DNA of 64,000 nt from Rhodamnia argentea (Eukaryota > Streptophyta > Magnoliopsida > Myrtales > Myrtaceae): positions 35,260,494-35,324,493 of the forward strand of contig NC_063152.1 of the NCBI RefSeq assembly GCF_020921035.1. The letters are read 5' to 3'. Below the pieces are notes generated by a model. The model saw only the letters and a list, made by a program, of their open reading frames with translations, made no database searches and had not been told where the DNA came from. Positions within the stretch are counted from its first letter, which is position 1. Each line of letters begins with the position of its first letter. A program made the position numbers and the translations under genes. This document shows, piece by piece, positions 10,596-23,115 of this stretch.

Positions 10596-13500
10596 CTAGC
10601 TCACTATGTCGACCTCCGTAGCTCCAGAAACTGCAGGTTCTGAAAACTGGGCGGAAGCAGACTTGGGTTCCGCCGCTGCAAACGGACTCCTCATTTGAGC
10701 AGCAGCAGCAGCCGAGTCTACTTCCATTGCTGAAGCCCTTGGAGGAGACGGCGGTTGCACCTCGACATCAGGGTAAGCCGCCTTAAATCTCGCCCGCAGC
10801 CCTTCTTCTACTAATCGCGCGCCGTTCAGCTGATTACCAAGAGACAACCACCTGAAAAACAGACAGAGAACATCAAAAGAGACCTCAAGGCAACGATGAT
10901 ATACATGACAAGGGAGCCCTTCACCTTGGAAGAGTGACAGTCCTAAGGTTCTGGGCAAAAAACATGCATTACCCACTTAATAATCACTCTGAAATTGTTT
11001 GTTCATCAAATATGCACAGTTGTCCAAAATGCCTAGACTCTTCCACCATTCATTGTCCATAAGAGGAATATGCAAGTTTCAATTTTCTTCAGCAGCTTAT
11101 TCTTAATTCCAAAAATTGAGGACAGTAAATTTAAAAACAATACCCTCCATGAGTGTTGTGCATGCGAGCAAACAACTCTAATTTTCTCGTCCTTGGACTA
11201 ATCCTCTCCAGCATTGGATACATCTGCAAAAACAGTGCTTTTGTTAGCTTACAACAGATAATCTGCATTCTTTAATATTTGAAAAACTCGAAAGATGTGG
11301 CTTCTGCAGTGCACGAGTTAGGTTGCACAGGCATCTTCAACACATTTTTTTAAGATCGTAAAAAGTGCTATCAGCAAACCCAGAAGACAGTACAAAAACA
11401 GATTTCATGCAGTTTGGATCAGTTCCAAGAATTAGTGTCCGTGTAATTCACTAACCTCATCTGGCTTACGGCTAGTCTCTCGAACCTCAGCGACAATGAC
11501 GTCAGTATCAATGTTCCTGTTTACTTCAGGATTCCCCTTAATACCAACAAGGCAATGCTCTTTGCTGTGATTGAGCCAATGGCCCGTGCGACCCGTTCTA
11601 ATGATCCGCTGAAGCTGATTGGTCTTCACCCAGATGATTTCCTCAACACGCTTGTACCCCCAAAGTTCCAAACTGTAACATGTGGATAGAATGATTATGC
11701 AAGAGCAAGATAAATGATAGACAGCACGATTCCATTCACAAATAGCATTGTGAGCTCTAACGTCAGGTCCCTTTAGAAATGACAAAGCATCACTTACTAG
11801 TATAGTTTTAGCGGAATTCAACAAATCTGAACAACTGGACAGCCACTACCTCATCTAGTAGTGACTTCCACACAAGCACCTATGCAAACTCCGTGGAGTT
11901 TATCACTATGTATCTAGCCTTTCTTTTCCCATGGTATCTAGCCTTTCTTTTCCCATGGAAAGACTTTATCAGTCAAATAACAAAGGCACATGCACTTACT
12001 TAATAAGTAAAATAAAAAACACAAATTCACTAAAAATGTTGTGAATCAAATCAGTCCATCCTTCAACCAAAAAAAAATAAAAAATCAGTCCATCCAAACA
12101 GACAAGCACATACCATTCACGTCCTAGCTCCATGGCACGTCCAGTGACCCACAGAAAAATCAGGCCATCAGTCTGCAATGCAGGAACATTGAGATTTCGC
12201 ATCTCATCATCCGCCATTGTCCCATAAGGCAATTCCATATGTATGTCCCATGGAGGATCTGCCATTATAACACCGAATTGCCCTATCACATCCATTCTAA
12301 AGTTCCGGATATCACAATTGATCCACTGTGCTTCACCAAGTTCTACTTCTGAGCAGTATTCTGCACGCAGTGGCTTCAATGGCTTGGGAGGTGCTGCTGC
12401 TGCCCCCATCATCATTGGTGGCGCATCTGGTGTTGGGTCAAGCTCGTAATGAACATATTTGCATGTCTATGGAAAAGAAAAAATCAATTAGATTAATTAA
12501 AGCTGCAACCAAGGATGCCCAAGGAACAAAGATAGAGATGAAAAAGACCTTCATGTGCCGGCAAGTATCAAGGAAAGAACAATCCCCTAAGTTGACGTCA
12601 GTATGTGGAGCAATTATTCGCCGAAAATGAACCTGGAAGAAGATTTTTTCTTAAGGTAAATACAGAATCTGAAAACAATGAAACAATGGTGAAGTAGTCA
12701 CAAGAGCACAGCATGGGGAAGAAAAAACAAAAGCTTGCGGAGGCTCAACGTCTCAGTTTACATGTCTTTATAACAGGAGAACAACACATTTCAAAACACC
12801 TAAAATTGCTAACTATAATTTGCAGATGTATTGGTCCGTTTCAACCTTTGTTCCTTCAAACAAGCCGTTTGAAGACATAGCTCTTAAGTTTGTTTTCTTT
12901 CTTCACATTTACCTTACGGGCACAACAAGTATATGATTACACCATCATTTTAGATGGTGCACAATACAAGCTTAAGTCAGAAAGGACAAAGACCCAAGTA
13001 CCCTAGAAACGACCACTGACATTACAAAGGCACAGATGTGATATGTATTCAATTTGTCCCAGTTTGATTGTGGAAGGCAAAGAGGGTGTCTTCGAATGAA
13101 GAATTTTGACTGAGGGATGAAAAGGCTGAGGGTATGTTTTAAGGAGAAAACCAACACTAATACTAATAGTCCCTAAATACATGCAAAATCAAAAAAGAGC
13201 ATATGAAGCAAACAGCAGTCTCTAAGCTGGTTAATAATGCAGAAAAATTTCGTAGAAGCAGCCATTCATAGGAAAGATATGTACACAGACAATAGCCCAG
13301 CAAGTAAAGGCTTGCAACTTGGAGCTGCATTCATTGTTGCTCTTGCACCACCATAGCAGCTAGTAGGGGTTTGGTACCTTCTAATAATTACTTAGAAGCT
13401 GTTTGCTTGTTTAAGACTTCCATTTTGGAATTACTACTGGCAAAAAGGGAAGTAAAAATATCTCAGTGTGAATGTGATGCTCTCCCAGATAAGAAACACT

Positions 13501-15111
13501 TAGAAGCCAAATGACACCATCAGCTCCTTAAAAAACTGACAGAATCACAAAAGTTCACTGTACACAGCCTAGCCATAGAGAATGAATCCAGCAACCAAAG
13601 TATTTGCTATCACAATTACTTAACAAACAACCACCAAACACAATCTGTTGTGTACCTTTTCACACGCTATAAAGGACCTAGATTGGCGTCTGCAATCTTC
13701 TTTAGTGAGTGACAAGCAGTATTCCTTCAACTGCGACCCACCCTTTGTTTTAAACTGCAACACAAGCATTCAATAAAGACCTTGATCAGATAAGCTATCA
13801 CATTCACCGAAATATAACTCCAAATACAAAATGGAAAAGCTTCCAGACAATGCTATTGCCGAAGCAGAACAAAGCATCCATAGAGTCAACCAAAAGCAAC
13901 ATAAATCTCAATACCTTGGCAGCCACTGCCGTTTCCCTTGCAGTCGGCCGGTGAATCAAGTCCAGAAGCTCCTCTCCAGTTTTCGACTTCTGCATTTCTC
14001 TGAAAGACTTCTTTTTCAACAATGCCTCGAGATCCTTCATATCATCCTCTTCTGTCCTTGGCTTCTGAGACAATCCGTTTGGATTCAGCCCCAAAGGAGG
14101 TCTATGCATCAGAGGAATGCTGATTCCTCTAGGAATTGCCATCATGCCCATTACTCTAGGCACACCGCGAGGTCCCATCAATGCTCCAGGCGGTCCACCT
14201 CCCGGAAACATTGGTGGGACCCCTAAATTGTGCGAGTCACCACTGGCTCCCGTCCACATGTCCTGCATTGGCCTAACTGGCCCTCCCATTCCGAAGATCC
14301 CGCCATTCACATCAGCTCCACTATTATCAATCCCCTGCCCACCACGATTCTGATTATGATTAGCATTATCATGCCCTGAACTCGGTTCCTGCTGCTGTTG
14401 CTGCCGCTGATCCTGCCCACTCTCCGGTAATTCCTTCAAAAGCCGAGTCCTGTCAATCCCCAAAACCATCACCCGAGACTTCCCGCTCACCACAAACTCC
14501 CCCAACTCAACCCCACCGTTATCCTCTGCCATCGAGCGCAGCGCCATCTCCACCGCCAATATTGCGCCTGATTCTCCGCCCACCTCCAGCAACGCTGCTT
14601 TCTCCACCGGGGTTGCATGCTGGTCGTTCTCGAGCTTCCTTAACACCGTCGACGAGTCGATCGCGGTGAACGGAATCCGCTCTAGCAGGCACACCGCCAC
14701 CATTGACCTGACAACGGACAAGGGGCTGTTGCTCTCATCAAGCGAGAATTTTTTGCTCTCCGACCGAGGCATCAGGTTCAGCTCTACTGCCCCCTTCGGA
14801 TTCGAGGATCTGGGGAGGGCGGCATTGTCGGGGGTCGGTGGACGATTCGGGTCGATGGGTTTCCTGGGGAGGCGATTAGGGTCGGGGAGAGGCGGGATGG
14901 GGGTGAAAGGGCGGTGGTTGAAGGCGGAGACGACCTTGAGGGAGAGGTCGATGGAGGAGACGAGGTCGGGGAATAGGGGCTGGAGAGAAGCGAGCAGTTG
15001 GAGTTGGGTATTGCTGGTGGAGTGAATCCGCGACTCGAGCTGCGAAACCATGTCCTTCACGGTGGTGGTGGCGACGACGGCGTCTTCTTTGCCGTCCGAT
15101 TGGGTCTCCAT
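10596..15111 (-). CDS. MTA: N6-adenosine methyltransferase MTA (METTL3 orthologue)
   Basis: Catalytic subunit of the nuclear mRNA m6A writer, working with MTB, FIP37, VIR and HAKAI. Seven exons (minus strand): 15111-13915, 13754-13656, 12632-12549, 12466-12114, 11672-11456, 11223-11144 and 10851-10596, giving 761 residues. The start at 15111 (METQSDG) matches the conserved METES-type start of Arabidopsis MTA. Visible parts: an N-terminal helical region; a Pro/Gly/Met-rich linker; a cysteine/histidine zinc-binding region (about 412-470); the MT-A70 domain with the catalytic DPPW motif (530-533), the GTMADDEM and [12 protein letters not shown] blocks; and a conserved [20 protein letters not shown] segment. 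The C-terminus carries the plant [11 protein letters not shown] motif. The frame stays open 46 codons upstream to an ATG at 15249. A repeat-derived promoter lies next to it. Confidence 0.95.
12048..12095 (+). repeat. Mini retroposition scar in an MTA intron
   Basis: aaatcagtccatcc (12048-12061) is repeated exactly at 12082-12095. The 20-bp insert between them reads TTCAACC followed by A-rich tail. It lies in the intron between MTA exons 4 and 5 and leaves splice sites untouched. Confidence 0.75.
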
Positions 15112-15259
15112 TGGTGGCGTTCGTGGAGTCTCAGGCTCGTGTGTGAAGGAAGATTGAGGTCTGATCTGAGGAACGATGAGGAAGCTTTTGGCGGTTCGAA
15201 GGGTGTAAGGTTTTAGGCAAGAAAAGGACAGGAGTTTTAGGGTGCGCATGATGTTAACA

Positions 15260-16020
15260 TGAATTTCTTCACCAAAAACGATTTTGATAACGTGACTTCT
15301 TAAATAGAAATTTATTTGATAACAAATTGTATAAAAAAATTATTTCTAAAATGAATTTTCATTTCTAAAGTTATTTTTTCTTCGATTTGAGAAGTTAAAA
15401 AAATAACTTTTCCAACTCATCAAATAATTCTCGCCCCACTTTTTTTTCGATCATACTCACCTCCGTCGACCTTTGCTGTTGCCGACCATCGTCAACCGCC
15501 GCCCTTCGTCGACTTCTACAGACTGCTGCCCACAATCACCGCCAACCGCCAACTATCGCTTGCCCCCGCCCATTGCGGACCTCCACCGAACGCCATCCAC
15601 CGCGACTACCCGCTAACCGCCCCAACAACGACCCATCATCGACCTTCATTGGGTGTCGCCCGCCACCGCCGCCAACCACCACCTCTGACCATGCTACCAA
15701 CCATCAACCATGGGATCGCCCACCATCGTTGAGTCGTTGTCTTCGGCCATCGGAATAAAAAATAAATAATAAAAATTATTTTTTAGAGAAATTTAAAAAG
15801 TTTAAAAATGAAATAGAAAATTTTCGGCCGCCTATAATAATTTTTCATATAAGATTTTGTGTTAGTAATATTTCAGAAGTATAACTAACTTTTCAATCGT
15901 TACCAAATAAATTTCTTTGATCAGAAATAACTTAGGGAGTAGAAATAGAAAAATCAACTTTTACTTACAAGGAGAAGTAAAAAAAATCAATTTTTGATCA
16001 GAAATGTTACCATACATGCC
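15260..16020. repeat. AT-arm / GC-core foldback element next to MTA
   Basis: AT-rich arms flank a CG-rich core (about 15430-15750) made of degenerate ccgccgacc-type repeats. The left-arm block gaaatttatttgataaca is matched by gaaatttatttggtaacg when the right arm is reverse-complemented, so the arms are inverted repeats. There is no coding capacity; the open frame in the core is low-complexity. The element starts about 150 bp upstream of the MTA start codon, so it occupies the proximal promoter. Confidence 0.6.
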
Positions 16021-16375
16021 ACCATGCGTGCCCTTAGTTTCTTGATCTGCACTTATTTGGTGTCAAAACTATTTTTCGAATGATTTAAACATCAACTCCG
16101 ATTTGATATGCCAAACAATATTAAAATATTTTTCGATCCACGTGGCTCGTCCGGATGCCCCATTAGAATTAATGATCTTAAAATGCCGTCGTTTCATACG
16201 TGATTTTTCAAATTCAACTTTTCTTCGAACCTTGAATCTCACAATAGATGACTCGGGAAGAAAATTTAGCCTCATACTCAAACCCAAACCTCACAAAGTA
16301 GTTTTGGAGCAAAAATAGCAACTAAAACTTACAATAGAAATTTAGTTATTCAACATGTACGAGGATCCCCGCTAA

Positions 16376-16422
16376 GCATTCATGGCCGAGTGGTTAAACC
16401 GCCCAACTCAGAAGTGGCGAAT
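16376..16422 (+). pseudogene. Organelle-type trnI-CAU 5' fragment
   Basis: About 47 bp match from memory the first two-thirds of plastid trnI(CAU): acceptor 5' side GCATTCATGGC, D arm GAGTGGTTAAAC, then CGCCCAACTCAGAAGTGGCG around the anticodon arm. The anticodon itself is changed and the T arm and 3' acceptor are missing. It is therefore a dead fragment, probably a relic of organelle DNA transferred to the nucleus. Mitochondrial copies of plastid tRNAs are an alternative source. Confidence 0.55.
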
Positions 16423-16783
16423 AGTTAACAGAAGAGACTTGATTGCATCAATTGATAAGTTTTAAAATTTGATCGCACTTTTCGTAAGTTTTAGGACACA
16501 ATTAAATAATCACAACAAGTTTTAAAAATTTTCAGTGCGCTTATTCATCGTTTTTTTTAACTAAAACATTCTTATTAACAAGAAATCAAATGGCAATTTC
16601 CCTTGCGCGAAATTCTCGATCCGCCGTTCGTGGTTCCGGGTCGTTCTAGGACGAATGCGAACTTAAAGTGGGACGACACTGTGAGTAAATTTCATCGGTT
16701 TTGAGCTTAGCTTGCGTTTCTGTGGATCAATTTGAAACTGCGGAGGATGTACCAAGAAGTCCACTTTAGCAAGTGCACAGAAC

Positions 16784-16855
16784 CGGGCCCAGGACCTGGC
16801 CCAGTATCAGGATCGGGCCCGGGCCCAAGCCCAAGCTCAAGCCCAAGCCCTACCA
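16784..16855 (+). promoter_or_regulatory. Site II-rich proximal promoter of SAP18
   Basis: A 70-bp run of GGGCCCA and AGCCCAA units, the reverse of TGGGCC and TGGGCT (site II, TCP-factor targets typical of housekeeping promoters), lies 120-190 bp before the SAP18 start codon. It is also a simple-sequence patch, so its binding role is inferred from motif and position. Confidence 0.5.
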
Positions 16856-16972
16856 ATTTCGGGACTAAGCTCTAAAACCTTGATCGTGTGATTTCTGTGG
16901 GAGAGTGAACAGACGCCGGAGTGACAGAGATCCAGAGTCGAAGAAGAAGGAAGAAGCTTCAAGAAATCTGAC

Positions 16973-19900
16973 ATGGCAGAGCCGCCGAAGAGGCAAGGAG
17001 GTGGAGGAGGAGGACGGCCTCTGCCTCCGCCCGGGAGAGGCGGTCCTCCGATGATGCCGCCCCCTCGCCCTCGCTTCGAGCCCGTCGAGCGAGAAAAGGT
17101 TTATCTCTCAGAGCATCTACTTCTAGTCGCGCACATCGTGCGTTTGTCTTGCTTCGTTCTGCGAGAATGTCGTGAATCTGTGTCTTGCATCTCCCATGAC
17201 GCCTTCTCTCTTATGCATCTCTGTCATTCTCAATCGCCATATTCGCAGACGTTGGTACTGTATTAGGGCGTGGTTTGCTCTAGGGTTTAGTTTTGGGGCT
17301 AGGAGTATGACGCGGTGTATGGCCTGTGGGCGTTCATCTAGAGCTTTGGATGAAATTCATTGGGAGTCTCTCTATTTCTCTCATGTTTTGGTATCCTGAA
17401 GGTTTAGCAAAGTGGTGGGAGAGGTTTTTGGTGATTACTCGGGTGGGTTTCGTAGCCTGTTACCATCAAGTCGCACATTGTAGTAGTGGTTAGCTTAGTG
17501 GGATTCTAAATTTCTTATCGAAAAAGCTTGAGAAGCCTTTGTTTCGTTTCGTTTGATAGGTAAAGATGATGTGTTAGACTCAATTAATGGTGCATGGGCT
17601 GCAGCATGAAGGGGGTCTATGATAGAGGAAAAATGGTTTATTTGGTCTTTTTTAGGACTTCTGTAACTGATAATTTTTCCTGTTTTGAAATGCAGACATG
17701 TCCGTTATTGCTTCGAGTTTTTACCAAGGTATGCTTATGCTCTTTTTTTGTCTCTTTTTCACTTTGCACATGTGGAGTCATTCGTGTTAAGCCACTAAAA
17801 ATGTTGAAGTTAATGGCTTATGAGAAGTGTTAAGCCTAGAAGGTATTCCTTTGTCTAGCTGGTTGAATTGTCATAATCAGAAGCTAGCAGCTTAAAATAG
17901 TAGAGTGAGAAAGAAGTGACCCAGAAGATGTATGAAAATTGCATCATCCTTGACTACAACATTTTCTAGTTGTCTAGGAATAGCATAACGTATGCTGGCC
18001 AATTGCTTCATTCCGGAGTTAATAGGTTCCTGGTTGAACTTTTACTCTTTATTCTTTCTTCGATGATGAAATAATGTTACTGTCATCATTCATCTTTCTT
18101 TTTGATTTGTGTGATTCTACTGGTAAGGTTCTTCCCCAGTTTACCCACCCCCCCCCCCCCAACCCAAAAAAAAGGGGTATCAGAAACAATTAAGGAACAA
18201 AAGAGTATGCATCAGCAAGTTGAAGAGGCCATTGCAGACATATTAACACTCTCTTTCAGCCATATAAGTGAATCGAACTGCATTTGACACAAGCACCTTT
18301 ATGGTTGCTTGGAGGTATTGTTGTTCTAGAGTACATGCCTTGCAGCAGCGCATCTATGTGCACTCTTTATACATCTGGATGTGGTGATGCTCTTCCATTT
18401 GATAAAACATCGCTGTTCACTGAAATTATACGGTGATGCAGCTATGATGCTGCGACATAGTTACATGTCACTGTTTGCTAGTGAGAGCTTTAGAGCTGTG
18501 AAACTCTCTTGCGTCCTTTTCCATGATGTCTCTCTGCTCCTACAATAATTTAATTCGCAAAGGAAGGACAAAGATGACTACGTTTTCGTTAACTGTTCAC
18601 CATATGTTGGGGTGGTTATCTTGTTGGTTTATTTATCTGAGGTGTTTGTCATAGGTGGCATATACCATGAACTTTACTTATTTGCTATGTGTCAATTGAA
18701 TTTAAAAGCTCGGGGGCCATCATTCCAAGGAAGACTTTGCAGTGAGAGGCAAAGAGCCCAAAGATGAGGTTCAGATTTATACATGGAAAGATGCTACTTT
18801 GCGCGAGTTGACGGACCTGGTATGCATTCCCGCGTGACTTTGTTTCATTATTAGTACCCTGTCTATGCAAGTCCATGCATTTGATATTAGTCATATATGG
18901 AATCTGTAGATTTCATACTGTACATTGCCACTAACGAACTGCGCTTCTGTGAGAATTTAAATTTAGCATTACCAATTAGGTTTGCATGTAAAAGGATGAA
19001 GCAGGTTTTCTATTCTGTTTAAGGTTTAGACAAGAGGGGAAAAGGATTCTGGGAGCGGGAAATGCGGCTTACTAAGCTGCTTTAGATCCCTTAGAGTTAT
19101 TGAAGAGCATGGTCAAGGTAACTGGTTGAGGTACAGGAAAAAGTATGAATAAAGGGGATGAGATGCTTTTATTGTTGCAATAATTTAGTCATAATTTGCA
19201 TTTGGGTTACGTGGAAAGCCAGATCATAATTGAGAACATGTAGGGATTCTTTCTCTAAGGTTTTCAGCTGAGAGATCGTTACGAGACAAACAGATGAGCA
19301 AGTCAAAGGGTCCTGGCTTGCAAGTGCTAGAGGGGCATAAAGTTGGTGTTGGCATGTTGCTTGCATATCTTTGCTACATTTTCATTTAGCTTGTTAGGTG
19401 CTGGGAGGTACTTCTTTATTTTCTTGGCGGTCTGTTTGTTTTAGCTTTAACAGGGTACTTTGTTTTTCCCTCTAAAATTCTGAAAGTAGTGCTTATGTAT
19501 AATCTACCACTTTGTAGGTAAAAGAGGTTGCTCCAGAAGCCAGGAGAAGGGATGCAAAATTGTCATTTGCTTTTGTTTATCCAGATAAAAATGGTCGTTT
19601 TGTGGTTAGAGAGGTGATTCTCTCTCTCTCTTTTTCTCTCTCTCTCTCTCTCACACACACACGTGCGCGGGCACACGCACCCTGCACACCCATTCACTCC
19701 GTATCCACACAGCGCACCCACACACCTTCACCCACAAACACGTCTCTGTTGACGAAAGCTGTGTTTCTTAGGTTCTGTATAGTATGGTCTGTTGGCATTT
19801 ATAATCGTATTCAATGTTACTTTTAACGGATTGGTCTAGCTATGTTTTTTCGACTGTGATTAATGGATTCTTTTTAACCATCAATCACTCTCTTACATGT

Positions 19901-20620
19901 ATCACTGGTGCAAATATAGCCTCGTGTTCATTTGTATCAGCAGTTCTTCTAGTTTGCTGTCTGTCTGCCACTGTAACCTCTGAAATTTTTTCTCTCATCC
20001 ATTGGGCTATTATCTTTAAAATGTATGACACAAGGAAGAAGTGCATATTGTTGTCTAGTATGATTTTAAGAAAATAAAGAATTGACTGCAAATGGGATCC
20101 AAAGTGTCCGGGTAGATAAAAGAAACTTCTACGAATATCTCACGATCCTGGGTCCTGGGTGTAGTTGATGTATACAAATTCATGACAGCAAGATGCTTTG
20201 GAATCGATAGATATTCACTGCTGGGGGTAAAGATTGATCAGCTCTTATAGCTTCTTTAATGTTCGTTTTCGGAGAATAGGGAGATAAAATGCTTGTAAAT
20301 TCAATCATACTTTATACCTAACGGATATATTTCCTATGCATATATGCATGAAAAATTTGAGCTGCGTCTCTTGAAATGCCTAAACTCAAGAGGCTTCGTT
20401 AATGACACACCCTTGTTTCATGAAGGTGGGAAAGACCTTTTCTTACGGCAATGGGAGACGACTAGACGATGCGAAGACATTGGCTGAACTGAGCTTTCAG
20501 GTGAGATATCACCCTCTTGGACGTCACACTTACCCAACTTACAATCCGGATATGTCACTGAAGAAGCCTTTTGTTGTGTCTTGACAGATTGGAGACTATC
20601 TGGATGTGGCAATTCTGTAA
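16973..20620 (+). CDS. SAP18: SAP18, histone deacetylase complex / ASAP subunit
   Basis: Six exons, each a whole number of codons: 16973-17098, 17696-17728, 18709-18819, 19518-19613, 20426-20500 and 20588-20620, giving 157 residues. SAP18 is a small ubiquitin-fold protein. It links Sin3-type histone deacetylase complexes to repressors and, with SR45/Acinus, forms the ASAP complex at exon junctions. Residues 1-42 are a low-complexity Gly/Pro/Arg leader. The fold follows: TCPLLLRVFTK, GGHHSKEDFAVRGKEPKDEV, IYTWKDATLRELTDLVKEV, RRRDAKLSFAFVYPD and the terminal IGDYLDVAIL, all strongly conserved in plants. Exon 2 is only 33 bp. The introns contain a poly(C) tract (about 18146-18160) and a CT/CA microsatellite. 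Confidence 0.95.
19617..19663. repeat. Compound (CT)n(CA)n microsatellite
   Basis: Sits in SAP18 intron 4, starting four bases after the exon 4 donor, followed by further CA-rich sequence to about 19740. Confidence 0.85.
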
Positions 20621-21244
20621 CGAAGCGTTATCCTTATCCTTATGTTTTGTTTGGCCTAAGTTATAGGTTGGATTGCCTGTGACGACTTATTTGTGTTACC
20701 ACATTTGTTAGATCCTCCGGGGTAAAATGTGTTAAGAGGACTTCGAAGCATCTCTATTCATCAGAATTTCTGGACTCGAGAGCTTGAAATGCTGGTCATC
20801 GTGGCCTTCGAATCCCTAATAGGTGCTGGCTAATGGTTTGGTTCCGTCCGGGACCAAGTTACCCAACTGCGTGGGTGAATACACTTTTGCTTTGCGGTTG
20901 ACGGATTTCTAACTTTTTCTTAAATGAGAACACCTGATTTTTTCCAGAATTTGGGTGAAGATTTTAGATTTTGGTGGCTTTGCCAAGTGGGTTCGAGATT
21001 CTGTGGCGAAGTTGGTTACATAATTTTTACGATTTGCATCATTTTTAACAAAATTTAAAGTAAATGTTTCTTCACCATTTTCTTTATTGTGCAAATTTCT
21101 TTGTTCGTTTGAGGAGATACGTTCTTGGAAAAGCAAAACTTGAATATGAGAAAAAGAAACGCTCGACTCCGATAGAACTAGCTGTGGTACGATTATATAA
21201 ACGACTCTTCAGCAAGACCTCGTATCAAAGTCAGAAAAGTAAAG
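20621..21244. other. SAP18 3' flank, otherwise nothing recognised
   Basis: The first 200-300 bp are probably 3' UTR. The rest is AT-rich with no gene seen. Confidence 0.4.
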
Positions 21245-21870
21245 AAAAAGTTACAAATGTTTTTGTATTTGTATCAATTTAATTTTAATCTTTTTAATTT
21301 GATTAATTTAATTTTAAATTTTTTAACGATATATTAATTTAATTTTAAATTTGTCAATTGCGCAATTTATTTCTAAAATTTTTTGACGTCATGCTAATTT
21401 TTTGGTACATGTTGATAGGAAATAGTTGATGAGGGGTCTCGTATGTGTTAACTGTCTTACCTGTCATTATCGACCGATATTGACGTAAATGATTTTTTAT
21501 AAAATTATTTTATTGTTATTTTCTCTTTTTATCATTTTGCCTTTCCTTTTCTTGTGGTTTTTTTTCCAACCCTGTGACGGTGAACCAGAGTGTTGAGGCC
21601 CTGGTCGGCCCAAGGTTGGAAAAAGAACAGAGAAAATAAGACAAAAAAAAAAAAAAAATTAAAAAATGCAAAAGTTGTCCACGGGAGCTTTAATTATGTC
21701 ATGTAGGATGGACATTTATTAGATCGCTATATCAGTAATTTTTGATTAAAATTAATCGAAAGGATGAAATTGATCGATCGTCAAAAGATTTGATTTTAAA
21801 TTGGTCAAATCAAAAGATTTTAAATTAAATTAATACAAATACATAGGTTTACAATATTTTTGATAATTTT
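21245..21870. repeat. AT-arm foldback element with short core
   Basis: The left arm (tttgtatttgtatcaattta, about 21261) is matched on the right by the reverse complement of taaattaatacaaatacat (about 21827-21845). Both arms continue for more than 150 bp. The core (about 21560-21620) holds a small hairpin, ttttccaacc...ggttggaaaa. There is no coding capacity. Confidence 0.6.
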
Positions 21871-22089
21871 TTCGATTGAAGTCACGAATTCCCCAATGAT
21901 GTATTAAACTTTCGTGCACGCCATAGATGCATGATTCACTTGAAGTGAGCGATTTTTGATCCGGTTCAGTTCTCTTCAAGAATTGAGAACCGAATCGATG
22001 GTCTCGATTCACAATTTCGAAATCGGGATCAAATTCGATTCTCGAACGGTCCAATAAAATAGATAAAATGTCCAATAATCAAGGGAAAA

Positions 22090-22856
22090 GAACACTAATG
22101 TTTCGTAAAACAAAAGTTTTCATGAAAAACATTTTTCTCAATTTCTAGTATCTGAAAAGTAAAAAATATGTGATCAAAGAAAATATTTTTTAATTAATAA
22201 AAAATTTCATTCTAAAAATGAAGAAAATGATTTTCTTCTGAAAAACCGGAAATCATTTTCCCCATGTTTGTCGCTGCTACTTTCTCTTGGGAACCGCCCT
22301 CGCTCACCATCATCGACGTCAATCAGACGCTGGTCCGTCCACATGTGATCTCCAACTGCAGACGCCTCTCCACCTCCTCCTCCTTCGATCTATCCTCCAA
22401 TCGCAGCCACGCCTCCGCCCGATTCGCCCCCAGGCTGGTCCACGACTTCTCCTCGCTACTGAGCCTCATCGCCCTCGCTCTCCTCCTCCTCCTCCCGCGG
22501 GCGAGCCTCGCGTCGAGAGGTGGCGACGAGCTTGCTTACCCCCGGCCACTCCCGGTGGAGTTCACCTCCGGCGGCGACACTGGTCGGTCCCGCCCTCTCA
22601 CTCATCGTCGGAGGCAACTGTTGGGGCTCCACGATCGCGAAGGACGCGTTCGATACAAGAATTTGTCGCCTTCTGCAACTTCTTCGTGGTTCGCTTCGGA
22701 AATCGGTCGCATTCCGGCTCAATTCGAAGGGGCAATGGCATCGGGGTAGAGAATTTGTCCGGGAGGAAGGATTTGACTGGTGAGGCAATCTAGGGTATGG
22801 GATTGAGGAGTGAATTTGCGATTTCAGGGGAGGGGATTTGGGTAGGGTTTGGTCTG

Positions 22857-22895
<39 letters not shown>

Positions 22896-23115
22896 AGGGT
22901 GATGAAAAGACTCTGCATTTGTTGACATGCTTTTGGAAAATATTTTAGGAAAATAATATATTTTTCTTCTTAAATAACGAAAAATGTTTATTTATTTATT
23001 TATTTTTATATTTCAATCAAAATTCCGAAATATATTATCATTTTTCTAGAAAATGACTTCTTAAAAAACATTTTTCAGAAATATCTATCTTTTTTCGCAA
23101 AACAAAAACAGCCCA
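22090..23115. repeat. Foldback element with 600-bp GC-rich core
   Basis: AT-rich outer arms (about 22090-22262 and 22925-23115) contain inverted gaaaaacatttttc-type and ggaaaatattttc-type blocks. They enclose a GC-rich core (22262-22860) with several overlapping open frames of 80-168 codons in both strands. The core ends in a (GA)n run (about 22860-22893). The layout recalls Mutator-like elements carrying captured gene pieces. The core encodes no protein I recognise, so capture is only a possibility. Confidence 0.45.

Noticed and set aside
18146-18175. Poly(C) followed by A run in SAP18 intron as a retroposition scar
   Set aside because: No flanking direct repeat could be found; treated as simple sequence.
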